This document shows positions 25,936-35,100 of a stretch of 64,000 bases of DNA, piece after piece. The stretch's first letter is position 1. The number at the start of each line of letters is the position of its first letter. Location: positions 124,001 to 188,000 of the forward strand of contig NZ_BMGY01000002.1 in the NCBI RefSeq assembly GCF_014640435.1, given 5' to 3'. Source of the stretch: Hymenobacter frigidus (GTDB taxonomy: Bacteria; Bacteroidota; Bacteroidia; Cytophagales; Hymenobacteraceae). The translations under genes and the position numbers were made by a program. The notes below the pieces were generated by a model. That model was not told the DNA's origin. It searched no databases and saw only the letters and a program-made list of their open reading frames with translations.

Positions 25936-27192
25936 CTATTGCAGCTTATCCAGCGCCGCCCGCAGCCGCGGCAGCGCCGCTGTGATAGATTCCATCGTTT
26001 CGGCCCCCACGGAAGCGCGGAACCATGGCTCCGAAGCCGGCGAACCGAAGGCGCTGAACGGCACCAGCGCCAGTTGGGCTTCCGCGATGAGGTAGGAGGT
26101 GAGCTCGGCGGTGGTGGCGAGCACGGTGCCATCGGGGGCGGTGCGGCCCAGGACGTCGATTTTGATGGTGAGGTAGATGGCCCCGGCGGGCGCCACGGCG
26201 TCAACGGAATACCCGCCGGCCTTCATCTCCTGCAAGCCTTTGAAAAGGCTTTCCAGGGAGCTATCTAGGCGGCTTTTCATCGCGGTCAGGTACGCATCCA
26301 CGGTAGCTGCCTCGGGCAGAAAGTGGGCGGTGGCTACCTGCTCGGCTTTGGGGGCCCAGGCCCCCACGTGGCCGAGGATGGACTTCATCTTTTCGATGAT
26401 TGGCGCGGGCCCGAAGCCGTAGCCCACGCGCACGCCGGTAGCGGCAAAGCACTTCGAAATGCCATCAATGTAGATGACGTAGTCGCGCAGCTCCGGCCGC
26501 AGGCTCACCGGGTCAAAATGCTGCGTGTCGCCGAAGGTGAGCAGCCAGTAAATCTGGTCGTAGAGGATGTATAAGGGCTTTTCATCCGGGCCGCGACGCT
26601 TGTTTTCGGCCACCACGAGGTCGCAGATTTCTTCCAGCCCGGCTTTGGTGAACACCGTGCCCGTGGGGTTTAGCGGGGAGCACAGGGCCAGCAGCGTGGC
26701 CCCGGCCAGGTGGGGGGCCAGGTCGGCGGCGGCGGGCATGAAGTTATTTTCCGAATAAGTGGGTACGGTTACGGGCGTTGCCCCCACCAGGTGGCAGTAG
26801 TGGTTGTTGTTCCAGCTTGGCAGCGGGAAAATCACCCGGTCGCCGGGGTCGACCAGGGCCCGGTAGGTGGCATAAATGAGCGGACGCGAGCCGCCGGCCA
26901 CCAAAATATCGTTGGGGCTGTAGGTGAGGCCTTGGCGGGTTTGTAGAAATTCGGCCACGGCCTCCCGCAATTCAACTACTCCGGCCGCGGGCGGGTAGTT
27001 GGTGATGCCCGCCTGGTAGGCTTTGACGATGCCGGCATTCAATTCGGCCGGGATGGGGAAGATGGCGGAGTCAAAGTCGCCAATGGTCAGGTTGCAAATG
27101 TTGGCCCCCTGCCGCACCTGCTCGCTTACCTGGTTGCCAATGCGGATAATTTCGGAGCCGCTCAGGCCGGCCGCCATTTTGGATACTTGCAT
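25936..27192 (-). CDS. pyridoxal-phosphate aminotransferase class I/II
   Basis: This 418-aa fold-type I aminotransferase shows NYPPAAGVVELREAVAEFL, the cofactor-binding SRPLIYATYRALVDPGD, CSPLNPTGTVF, ILYDQIYWLLTF (PLP-ring Asp) and the Schiff-base lysine in IDGISKCFAATGVRVGY. The C-terminal arginine that binds the substrate carboxylate is in EPWFRASVG. It resembles aspartate/alanine-type aminotransferases; the substrate cannot be told. The start MQVSKMAAGLSGSEIIRIGN is plausible, with a TAnnTTTG box 37 nt upstream. It appears monocistronic and convergent with porX. Confidence 0.92.
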   Translation of the reverse strand: MQVSKMAAGLSGSEIIRIGNQVSEQVRQGANICNLTIGDFDSAIFPIPAELNAGIVKAYQAGITNYPPAAGVVELREAVAEFLQTRQGLTYSPNDILVAGGSRPLIYATYRALVDPGDRVIFPLPSWNNNHYCHLVGATPVTVPTYSENNFMPAAADLAPHLAGATLLALCSPLNPTGTVFTKAGLEEICDLVVAENKRRGPDEKPLYILYDQIYWLLTFGDTQHFDPVSLRPELRDYVIYIDGISKCFAATGVRVGYGFGPAPIIEKMKSILGHVGAWAPKAEQVATAHFLPEAATVDAYLTAMKSRLDSSLESLFKGLQEMKAGGYSVDAVAPAGAIYLTIKIDVLGRTAPDGTVLATTAELTSYLIAEAQLALVPFSAFGSPASEPWFRASVGAETMESITAALPRLRAALDKLQ

Positions 27193-27229
27193 GAATTAGA
27201 AACGGAAGAATGAAAGCCGTTGCGGCCCA

Positions 27230-27237
27230 CAAAGGTA
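27230..27237 (-). promoter_or_regulatory. putative aminotransferase promoter -7 box
   Basis: On the minus strand this reads TACCTTTG (TAnnTTTG), 37 nt before the ATG at 27192. No clear -33 TTG was seen. Confidence 0.45.
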
Positions 27238-27336
27238 AAAGACGTTGGGCTTAATGAAGAAGGAAAGGTTGTCTCAGCGGCAGTTGCTGAAATTTTTCGT
27301 TCCTCTTTAAGCAGAGCGTTGTTAAGCGCCGCCTTA

Positions 27337-29793
27337 TTACCCGCCCGCCCGGCGCAGCTCCTCCTCGGCGCCGGCGGCGCGCTTACGGGCGGCGGCCACT
27401 TTGCTGCTGCCAAAACGGTAGGTGAGAGCCGCCGTAGCTACCCTGGTGTCCTGCTTTGAGATGAAGGACTCGGTGAAGTTATCGTAAGTAGAGGTCGTGC
27501 GGATGGGGGTGGTATACAGCACATCGGCCACGTTCATCCGCAGGGTGCCCTGCTTGTTCCAGAGGCTTTTTTGCACGCCGGCCGACAGTTGGCCCCGGTC
27601 CCGGATTACTTCAAACCCGTACACTTCCCGTGATTCGTACAGCGCGTTGATATCCGCCGACCAGCCGTGGGGCATGGTAAAGCCGCTGTTGGCCGAGAGC
27701 GTGCAGGCTGCCCGGCCCCGGTCGAGCGCGGTGCCAGCCAGGTTACCCCGGAAGCGGGTGTAGTAAAACACGCCGTTGGCGTACAGCGTCCACCATTTGG
27801 CTAGCTCCAGGGGTGCAGTCAGGGTCAGCGAGTAGTACTGCTGGGTGGTCAGGTTCACGTCGCGGTTCACCACGAGGCGGCCACCGTCGGGGGCGGGCTG
27901 CACCACGTTCACAAACGGCAGGTTGGTGTAGGTATAGGCCAGCGCGGTGCTGAATTTCTGGCGGTAGGTGTGCGACACCTCGACGTTGTAGCTGGTTTGG
28001 GCCACCAGGTCGGGGTTGCCGGCCCGGTACGACGTTGCATCCAGGTAATTACGCAGCGGATTTACCTGGCCGTAGCTGGGCCGGTCGATGCGCCGGGCCA
28101 GCGCAAAGCCCAGCATATGCCGCGCGTTGATAGTATGCTGCCCCGAGGCGCTGGGAAAAAGCTGGAGGTAGTGCCGCTCGCGGGCCGTTTCCCCAGCCGG
28201 GGCGGCCAGGGTATTGGTTTGCTCGGCCCGCAGGCCGGCTTGCAGCTTGGTGTTGGCGGTGGCCCCGCGCACGCTTGCATACGCGGCATTCACATTCTCA
28301 TTGTATTGAAAACCATTCGATATCAAAGAGTTGAAGGTGCCGTTATTCAGAAAAACAACATTATTGACGGAGCGCACCTGTGTCACTTTCAGACCGGTTT
28401 CGAAGCGGGCGCGGTGGGGCAGGGGGCGACTGTAGTCCGCTTTAAACGCGCCGATGGTGAGGTTGCTGCGCTGGTCGCCGCTGACAACGTCAGTGGGCTG
28501 AGCCGGCGTTTCAAAATACTTGGTCAGGGCCAGCAAGCGGGTGGTGCGGTAGCGGGCAAAGTCAGCGTCGGCGGTGAGCGTGGCGGCGGCGGCAGAGTCG
28601 GCGAAGCTGTGGCGCAGGTTTACGTTGGCGCTGCCGTTGGGCCGGCCCACGTCCTGCAAAGCCGTAGAAGTGTACCGCGCCGTGGGTTCGCCCACCGGGC
28701 CAAATTCCTGCGTGCGGTTGGAAGCATCGTTGGTGGCTTGGCTGAGCAGCCCGGTGGCGGCTACCCCCAGCAGGGTGCGCTTCGAGAGGGTGAGGTCGAG
28801 GCTCAGCTTGCCACTGTGCGACCGCAGGTGCGAGAGTTGCTCGGTTGCCAGCGCGCTGCTGCCCGCCGGGAGCTGCGGCGTGGCCAAAAACCGCCGATTA
28901 AAATCGAGCCGCACAAAGCCCCGGCGGTCGATATAAGCGTAGCTGCCGTAAAAATTGAGGTTTTTACGGCGATGGTTGAGGGCCACGCCGCCCGTGAATT
29001 TTCCGTACTCGCCCCGCCCGTAGCTGGCGTTGGCGCTGCCGTTGGTGCCCAGGCGTTGGTCTTTTTTGAGATTGATGGCGATGACGCCCGCGCCGCCCTG
29101 GGCATCGTACTGCGCCGGCGGGTTGCTAATCAGCTCGATGCTTTCCAGCTGTTCGGCGGGCAGCGCCCTGAGGTAGCTGGCCAGCTCGGTACCCGTGAGG
29201 GGCACGCGCTTGCCGTCGATAACCACCAGCAGGCCTTGGCGGCCGCGCAGCACCAGGTTGTCGCTGGCATCAACGGTCAGGCCCGGTGAGCGGCTCAGCA
29301 CCTCCATGGTAGTGGCGCCGGCCGTGAGGGGACTGTCGGCCACGTTCACCACCGTGCGGTCGGCCCGGTGCTCAAACAAGGGCTTGCGCGCCGTCACGGT
29401 TACTTCCTTCAGGGCGGTGGCGTGGCTGGTGGCCAGCTGGATGGCCGGCAGCGTGAGCCCCATTGCGGGCAGCTCGAACGCCGGACTCCAGTACCGCGCA
29501 AATCCCACTTGCGCCGCCGATACCAGGTAGCGCTTGCCCGAACCTGCAGCTAGCTGAAAGGTGCCTTGAGAGTCGCTAAATTCAGTTTTGATGACTACTG
29601 AATCGGCTGCCCGGTGCAGCGTGACGGTGGCAAACTCAATGGGTGCGCCCGCCCCGCTGGCTACGGTGCCGCGCACGGCCGCCGGGGCCTGCGCCCGGGC
29701 CGGCGGAGAAACTACCGCAGCAAAGCCGCTGAAAAGGATGGCAAATGCTTTGGCGAGCACAAAACCGTGCCGGCCCGGATAAAGGTGTGGCAT
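27337..29793 (-). CDS. TonB-dependent-receptor-like outer membrane beta-barrel protein
   Basis: This 818-aa outer-membrane protein has a signal peptide (FVLAKAFAILFSGFAAVVSPPARA). A CarboxypepD_reg-like beta-sandwich follows at about 30-120 (AVRGTVASGAGAPIEFATVTL). Next is a plug domain with TAGATTMEVLSRSPGLTVDASDN and ESIELISNPPAQYDAQGGAGVIAI, then a large barrel (OMP_b-brl_3 type) with aromatic-rich strands to the end. Unlike typical SusC proteins it has no SusD partner nearby and no obvious TonB box. A role in uptake or as an outer-membrane scaffold is possible. The C-terminus (VATAALTYRFGSSK) is followed by 20 Ala/Arg/Glu-rich residues, unusual after a last barrel strand. The start at 29793 removes 14 non-signal residues. 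Confidence 0.88.
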   Translation of the reverse strand: MPHLYPGRHGFVLAKAFAILFSGFAAVVSPPARAQAPAAVRGTVASGAGAPIEFATVTLHRAADSVVIKTEFSDSQGTFQLAAGSGKRYLVSAAQVGFARYWSPAFELPAMGLTLPAIQLATSHATALKEVTVTARKPLFEHRADRTVVNVADSPLTAGATTMEVLSRSPGLTVDASDNLVLRGRQGLLVVIDGKRVPLTGTELASYLRALPAEQLESIELISNPPAQYDAQGGAGVIAINLKKDQRLGTNGSANASYGRGEYGKFTGGVALNHRRKNLNFYGSYAYIDRRGFVRLDFNRRFLATPQLPAGSSALATEQLSHLRSHSGKLSLDLTLSKRTLLGVAATGLLSQATNDASNRTQEFGPVGEPTARYTSTALQDVGRPNGSANVNLRHSFADSAAAATLTADADFARYRTTRLLALTKYFETPAQPTDVVSGDQRSNLTIGAFKADYSRPLPHRARFETGLKVTQVRSVNNVVFLNNGTFNSLISNGFQYNENVNAAYASVRGATANTKLQAGLRAEQTNTLAAPAGETARERHYLQLFPSASGQHTINARHMLGFALARRIDRPSYGQVNPLRNYLDATSYRAGNPDLVAQTSYNVEVSHTYRQKFSTALAYTYTNLPFVNVVQPAPDGGRLVVNRDVNLTTQQYYSLTLTAPLELAKWWTLYANGVFYYTRFRGNLAGTALDRGRAACTLSANSGFTMPHGWSADINALYESREVYGFEVIRDRGQLSAGVQKSLWNKQGTLRMNVADVLYTTPIRTTSTYDNFTESFISKQDTRVATAALTYRFGSSKVAAARKRAAGAEEELRRAGG

Positions 29794-29994
29794 GCAGTAA
29801 GACTGGGTAGAAATGGAGGAGGAAGCCGGTGGCAAACCGGCCGGAAGTAGCAGTTGCCATCATTCTCAAAAGAGAATAAAAAAATTAGCCTAGAATCCTT
29901 TAAATGAATGTTTTACCAGAGCTAGGAAAGCGTAAAGGTGTGGCATTGGGGTTAATATTCCAAAATCTGGCGTCAGGGTCTGCCACGGAGCCGG

Positions 29995-30002
29995 TAAATT
30001 TG
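29995..30002 (+). promoter_or_regulatory. putative tsaE promoter -7 box at the start codon
   Basis: TAAATTTG matches TAnnTTTG and ends only 4 nt before the tsaE ATG, so the mRNA would be leaderless or nearly so. The 200-bp gap upstream holds no other recognised feature. Confidence 0.4.
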
Positions 30003-30006
30003 CCTC

Positions 30007-30444
30007 ATGCTACCACTGCTGGTTACCGCGAATACCCTTGCCGATTTGCCCGCCGTCGCCCGCCAGGTGCAGGCCGCCATTACCGTATCGGGCTGCCGCG
30101 TAGTGGTCTTCGAGGGTGAGATGGGCGCGGGTAAAACCACGTTAATCAGCGCGCTGGCTGCGGCCACGGGAATCGAAGACGATGTGAGCAGCCCCACGTT
30201 TTCCTTGGTCAACGAGTACCGGGCAGCTAGTGGGCAGCCCGTGTATCATTTCGATTTCTACCGCATCAATTCCATTGATGAGGCCGAGCGAATAGGTGCA
30301 ACTGAGTACCTCGATTCCGGGTATCTTTGTTTAGTGGAATGGCCTACCCGCGTGGAGGCGCTTTTGCCTGCGCCCCGCCTCGAAGTGCGCCTGGAGGTAG
30401 AGCCTAATGAAAACCGCACAATTAAACTAAGAATTATAAATTAA
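30007..30444 (+). CDS. tsaE: tRNA threonylcarbamoyladenosine biosynthesis ATPase
   Basis: This 145-aa P-loop protein is needed, with TsaB and TsaD, for making t6A37 in ANN-decoding tRNAs. It shows Walker A in VVVFEGEMGAGKTTLISALA, the family motif D-D-V-S-S-P-T-F-S-L-V-N-E-Y, YHFDFYRINSIDEAERIGATEYLDSG and the CLVEWPTRVEALLP tryptophan motif. The last residues (IKLRIIN) and the stop codon are encoded by the left arm of a heptamer-arm inverted repeat, so the element has probably replaced the native C-terminus. It is followed by ald in the same direction. Confidence 0.95.
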   Translation: MLPLLVTANTLADLPAVARQVQAAITVSGCRVVVFEGEMGAGKTTLISALAAATGIEDDVSSPTFSLVNEYRAASGQPVYHFDFYRINSIDEAERIGATEYLDSGYLCLVEWPTRVEALLPAPRLEVRLEVEPNENRTIKLRIIN

Positions 30445-30525
30445 GAATTAAAAATAATTGACTAGTCATTGGGAAGAGGCGTTGGAGCTGATTCCTGATT
30501 CTTAATTCGCAATTTTTAATTCTAT
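30429..30525. repeat. heptamer-arm inverted repeat, locus D (unit AAGAATT)
   Basis: The left arm reads AAGAATT (30429), ATAAATT (30436), AAGAATT (30443), AAAAATA (30450). The right arm (30495-30525), read on the other strand, gives AGAATT, AAAAATT, GCGAATT, AAGAATC. The spacer is about 35 nt. The tsaE stop codon lies inside the left arm and the ald ATG follows the right arm by 6 nt. Confidence 0.83.
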
Positions 30526-30531
30526 CTCCCT

Positions 30532-31758
30532 ATGGCCGAACAGCTACCCTCCGGTTTTGAGTCCCTGGCCACGAGCCGCGCCTATTTCACCCAGGAATCG
30601 ATGCTGGCCGTGGAAACGCGCAAGCGCAAGCTGTTCATCGGCCTGCCGCGCGAAACCTCGCTTCAGGAAAACCGCCTCGGCCTCACCCCGGAAGCCGTGC
30701 AGCACCTCGTATCGGCGGGCCACGAAGTGGTGATGGAAGCCGGGGCCGGCGAGCCCAGCAAGTACGCCGACCACGCCTATTCCGAAGCGGGAGCCCAGAT
30801 TGCGTATTCCAGCGAGGAAGTTTTCAAGGCCGACATCCTGCTGAAAGTGGCCCCGCCCACCCTCGAGGAAATTGAGCTGCTGCACCCCAACCAAACCCTG
30901 ATTTCGGCCCTGCAAATGGGCTCAATGACCCAGGAATACATCGCCGCGCTGTCCCGCAAAAAGATAAACGCCATCGGCTTCGAGCTGATGAAAGACCCCA
31001 GCGGGGCCCGCCCCGTAGTACGGGCCATGAGCGAAATCGCGGGCTCAACCGTGATGCTGATTGCGGCCGAATACCTGGCGCGTTCCAACGAGGGCAAGGG
31101 CATCATTCTGGGCGGTATTACGGGGGTGCCGCCATCGCAGGTAGTGATTTTGGGGGCCGGCACGGTAGCCGAGTACGCCGCCCGCGCCGCCACCGGCCTC
31201 GGGGCCGAGGTGAAAGTCTTCGATAACCACCTTTATAAGCTGCGTCGCCTCAAGCACAACCTGGGCATGCAGCTCTACACCAGCACCCTGGACACGTTTG
31301 CCCTGAGCCAGCAAATCCGCCGGGCCGACGTCGTGATTGGAGCACTGGCGGTAGAAGATGGCCGCATTCCTTTCGTGGTGCCCGAGGAAATGGTGGCCAG
31401 CATGGCCCCCGGCTCCGTCATTATCGATGTCAGCATTGACCAGGGCGGCTGCTTCGACACCAGTGAAATGACGAGCCACAGCAAGCCCGTGTTCCGCAAA
31501 TACGACGTGGTGCACTACTGCGTGCCCAACATCGCCTCGCGCGTGCCTCGCACCGCCACCAATGCGCTGAGCAACATTTTTACGCCCATCCTCCAGGAAA
31601 TCAGCCAGTACGGCGGCATCAACGAAGTGCTGTTCACCAACGAGCATTTCCGTTGCGGCGTGTATATCTACCGTGGCTCGCTGACCAATGCCATGATTGC
31701 CAAGAAATTTAACATGCGGTACAAGGAACTGGGGCTGCTGATTGCGGTGCGGAATTAA
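30532..31758 (+). CDS. ald: alanine dehydrogenase
   Basis: This 408-aa enzyme interconverts L-alanine and pyruvate with NAD. The alanine dehydrogenase/PNT N-terminal domain starts near residue 36 with FIGLPRETSLQENRLGLTPEAV, then HEVVMEAGAGEPSKYADHAYSEAGA. The NAD-binding Rossmann domain has GGITGVPPSQVVILGAGTVAEYAARAATGLGAEVKVFDN, followed by VIGALAVEDGRIPFVVPEEMV and SVIIDVSIDQGGCFDTSE. The N-terminus has about 35 extra residues relative to the short bacterial Ald, as in other Bacteroidota. Membership of the related transhydrogenase alpha-subunit is less likely because the catalytic-domain order and length fit Ald. Confidence 0.93.
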   Translation: MAEQLPSGFESLATSRAYFTQESMLAVETRKRKLFIGLPRETSLQENRLGLTPEAVQHLVSAGHEVVMEAGAGEPSKYADHAYSEAGAQIAYSSEEVFKADILLKVAPPTLEEIELLHPNQTLISALQMGSMTQEYIAALSRKKINAIGFELMKDPSGARPVVRAMSEIAGSTVMLIAAEYLARSNEGKGIILGGITGVPPSQVVILGAGTVAEYAARAATGLGAEVKVFDNHLYKLRRLKHNLGMQLYTSTLDTFALSQQIRRADVVIGALAVEDGRIPFVVPEEMVASMAPGSVIIDVSIDQGGCFDTSEMTSHSKPVFRKYDVVHYCVPNIASRVPRTATNALSNIFTPILQEISQYGGINEVLFTNEHFRCGVYIYRGSLTNAMIAKKFNMRYKELGLLIAVRN

Positions 31759-31784
31759 AACCCATCAAAAAAGCGTATCCCTTC

Positions 31785-31830
31785 AAAACGAAAAGGCGAC
31801 CTACTGGAAAGTAGGTCGCCTTTTCGTTTT
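31785..31830. terminator. bidirectional terminator after ald
   Basis: AAAACGAAAAGGCGACCTAC and its exact reverse complement flank a 6-nt loop. It lies between ald (+) and the small PID-CTERM-like gene (-). Confidence 0.9.
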
Positions 31831-31842
31831 GCCAGAATCAAA

Positions 31843-32046
31843 TTACCGCGCCTTGCGGCGGTCCCGGAGCTTTTTCAGGCCGAAGGCAACGCCGCTGGCT
31901 AATAGCAGGGAAGCGCCGCCATCGATGGGCACGGCAGTCGGGTCAACCGTTGGGCCGGGAGTGGGGCCGCCGGAGCCGGGTTGGGCCAGGGCCGTGGCGG
32001 CGCTGAACAAAACGCATAATGCGCTCAAGAGTGCATATTTTTTCAT
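31843..32046 (-). CDS. small exported protein with PID-CTERM-like sorting tail
   Basis: This 67-aa precursor has a signal peptide (KKYALLSALCVLFSAATALAQ). A 15-residue Gly/Pro/Thr spacer follows (PGSGGPTPGPTVDPTA). The C-terminal third has the order expected of a sorting signal: the tripeptide P-I-D-G-G, a short hydrophobic helix (ASLLLASGVAFGLKK), then a basic end (LRDRRKAR). This resembles what I recall as the PID-CTERM domain of Bacteroidota, presumed to be recognised by a membrane processing enzyme. After both cleavages almost nothing would remain but the Gly/Pro/Thr linker. The ATG at 32046 is used; a longer frame to 32145 runs through a terminator hairpin. Confidence 0.75.
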   Translation of the reverse strand: MKKYALLSALCVLFSAATALAQPGSGGPTPGPTVDPTAVPIDGGASLLLASGVAFGLKKLRDRRKAR

Positions 32047-32091
32047 GTGAAAGAAACTGGAATGAAAGAATAACCGAAAAAAGACGATATA

Positions 32092-32120
32092 AGCCCAGGT
32101 CGGAAAACCCGACCTGGGCT
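32092..32120. terminator. hairpin between the DUF4331 gene end and the PID-CTERM gene
   Basis: AGCCCAGGTCGG pairs with CCGACCTGGGCT around a short AAAAC loop, with T-rich flank. It is placed to terminate the minus-strand DUF4331 transcript. Confidence 0.7.
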
Positions 32121-32137
32121 GTTTTATCAACGCTTTA

Positions 32138-35100
32138 CTACTCAATTACTACGCGCTTGACCACTTTGCCCGCGTCGGACGACAGCTGCAGCGAGTAGAT
32201 GCCGAAGGCCAGGTTCGACACGTCGAACTGGGACGTAGCCCCGGCGGCGGTCATGGTCAGCTTGCGCTGGGCCACCACTTGGCCGAGTTGGTTGTAGAGA
32301 ACAGCCGTGACGGTCGTGCGGCCCATTTCGGCGGGCACAATCAGCGTGAAGCTGCCACGGGCCGGGTTGGGGAACAGTTGTACCTGCTTGGCCAGCGCGG
32401 CGTTGTTGGTAGCCAGCGGGCCAGCGGCCGGGCCGAAGTACAGGCTGAAGCGACCGGGCAGCGCCGAAGTAGCGGCCGTGAAGGTGTACTGCGGCTGCTG
32501 GGCCAGGTCGATGCGCGCGCCGGTCTGGGCATCAAGCAGGAATACTTTCGTATTGCCGCCGAAGTTGAGCAGGGTCGTAGCGTTCAGCGTGTAGGTGCCC
32601 TGGGCCGGTACGCTCACGTTCAGCGGTACGGTGGTGCTGGCCGTGGGAGTGGGCAGCAGCGGCAAGCCGTTCACCGACAGCTCGTCGCCGGTAATGATGC
32701 TGCCTACGCTCAGGCCCGAGGAGTTGGGCAGCTTGTAGGCATCGTAGCGGGCATCGAAGCCCGCCGTGGCACCTTGCTCGAAGTACACGAAGGTCTCATC
32801 AGCCAGGGTGGCGGCAGTGCCTTGCAGACGCATGCCCACCAGCGGACGGGTTTCGGCCGTGCCCCGGTTGAAGCTCGGCATGGTCGAGAACGTGGTGACG
32901 CGGGCGGTGTTGTTCAGCGTGAAGCTGCCCGTCGTTTGCCCGGTACTCACGCGGGTGAAGAAGCCCTGCATGGACGACACCAGCGGGTTGCCCACGTTGT
33001 TTATATAGCTGCGGTACTGGCCCACGTACTGGCCGGTGCTCTGGTATACGTAGATGGCGTCATCTACATTGGTGCGCGTCACGCCGGCCGTCTGGCTGAA
33101 GTCGAGCGGCGAAGGGTAAGGGTTGCCCAACAGCTGCCAACCGCTCTGCGCCTGCGCGCCACGGGTCAGGTTGCTGCGGGTTACGGTCCCGTTGTTGAGC
33201 GTGCCCATCACGTCCACCACGGCCGTGGCCGAAATATTCACGGTGTAGCCCGTCAGCAAGCCCATAATGTCGCCGGGCGCGGGTACGAAGAAGCCCTGGT
33301 CAAAGGCTGGCACCGAATTGGCCGCCAGGGTCACGCGGCTCTGGTCGTAGCCAAACACGTTGGGGAAAGGCGTGGTCGTATTCGGGGTTGTGGCGGTGTT
33401 GTAGGTCTGGTTGTAAATCGGGGTGAAGCCCGGCGTATTGGTCAGGTCGGAAAGCGTCGTGCTGGTCACCGCCGAGCTGTAGTGGCGGTAGCCTGGGCCG
33501 GCATTGAAGGCCGGGTCGATGGCGCGCTGCACGGTGGCCGGGCCAACTACGGCACCAGCGGTGTTCACCACGAGGGCAGTACCGGCGGTGGGCGTCGAGA
33601 GCAGGGTCAGCATCTGGCTGGCGCTGGTGGTCAGGTTGCCGCTGGTCAGGGCCAGCGTCTGGGCAATGCTGATGCCACCGTTGTTCACGGTGAGGCCGGC
33701 GGCGTTGCTTACGGTCAGGCTGCGTACCTGGCTGGGCAGGCCCGCGCCGGTGGTCTGGGCTTCCAGGCCGTTGTACACAAAGTTGGCATCCGGGGCAAAA
33801 GTGCGGGTACCGGTGAGCTGGATAGCGCCGGTAGCGCCCGTGGCGCTGATGCCGTCGGGGCTGCAGATGCGCAGCGTTGAGCCAGGCTGCATCACGAAGC
33901 TGCCGGGGCCGGTAATGGGCAGGCAGCTGGTGGCCAATACGCCCTGGGTGCTCAGCGTGCCGCCCGTTTGCAGGGTCAGCGTGCCGTTCACCCGCACGGG
34001 GCCATTGAAGGAAGCCACGCCGGTGCTGGTGATGGTCACGTTGTTGTACGTGCCGGCATCTACGCCCGTGGCGGTGCTTACGGTCAGGTTGGGGTTTACC
34101 ACCACGTTGGTGGGGCCGCTGGCCGAACCGGTGCCACTCCAAGGCGTTTGGATATAAGGGAAGGCGCTCCGGAAAGTGGTGTCGTTGACTTCCACACCCG
34201 TCGTGAAACCTACTTCCGCCAGCAGTTTGGGCGTGAGTGGGTTGGTGCTGCCGGCGGCGAAGTCGTCGAAATACAAGCCCACGGCGGCTAATACCAAGCC
34301 GCCCACTGCTTTCAGCTCAATCTGGTCCACTGCATCCTCAAGGCGGCGGCCATTGGGGAAGCCGTCCATATTCGGGATGTTCTGCAGGGCGGCGCTGCCA
34401 TTAAAGCGCGCGTCGGTGATACCCAGCACCGCAGCAGCCAACAGGCCTTGGTTGCTGAAATCAGGCGAGTTGCGTGGGGTGGCGGGCACGGCCATGTTCA
34501 GGCGGAGCATGTCGCCGCCGGGGTTGGTGCGGCCCCCAAAGGTGAGGGGCAGGAAGTTGTTCACAAACGGCTTGCCGGCCGAGAGCGGATTAACAGCCGC
34601 GTTGCCAGCCGAGAGAGGCGTCTTGCCCACCACCAACTGGTACGGGGGCAGGTTGGGAACACCGGTGTGGAAAATGGGCTTGATATCCGCCGAGCGGGGA
34701 TTGTCGGCCACCAGCAGGTAAGGGCCGAATATGTTGGGGTCGAAGGCCGTGCCGGTCACCAACGGGCTGCCGACCAGGATTTGCAGACCATCAGCCTGGT
34801 TCCGGAAGTCGAAGCCACCAGCCGGAATACCCGGCTGGCCGTCCAGCGACTTGGTTTGCATGCGCAGGGCATTGAGCGCCGGTACTGCCTCGCCAAAGAA
34901 GGTCTGATTAGCGGTTTTGGGCGCCGCCGGAGCCACGGGCGTGTTGTCGGCCGTGTAGAGACCCAGCTCGGGGTTCGAGAGGTAGGAATCGGTGATGGCC
35001 GCCTCCGCATAAGGAGAAACGGCATTCCAGGCGTCTTTAGCACCAATGGGGTTGATAACCTCGTTGGTGAGCGGCATGCCCAGGCGAGAGACCTGCACGT

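Noticed and set aside
32279..33880. 533-codon plus-strand open frame
   Set aside because: Antisense shadow of the DUF4331/T9SS gene; Arg/Gly-rich and without motifs.
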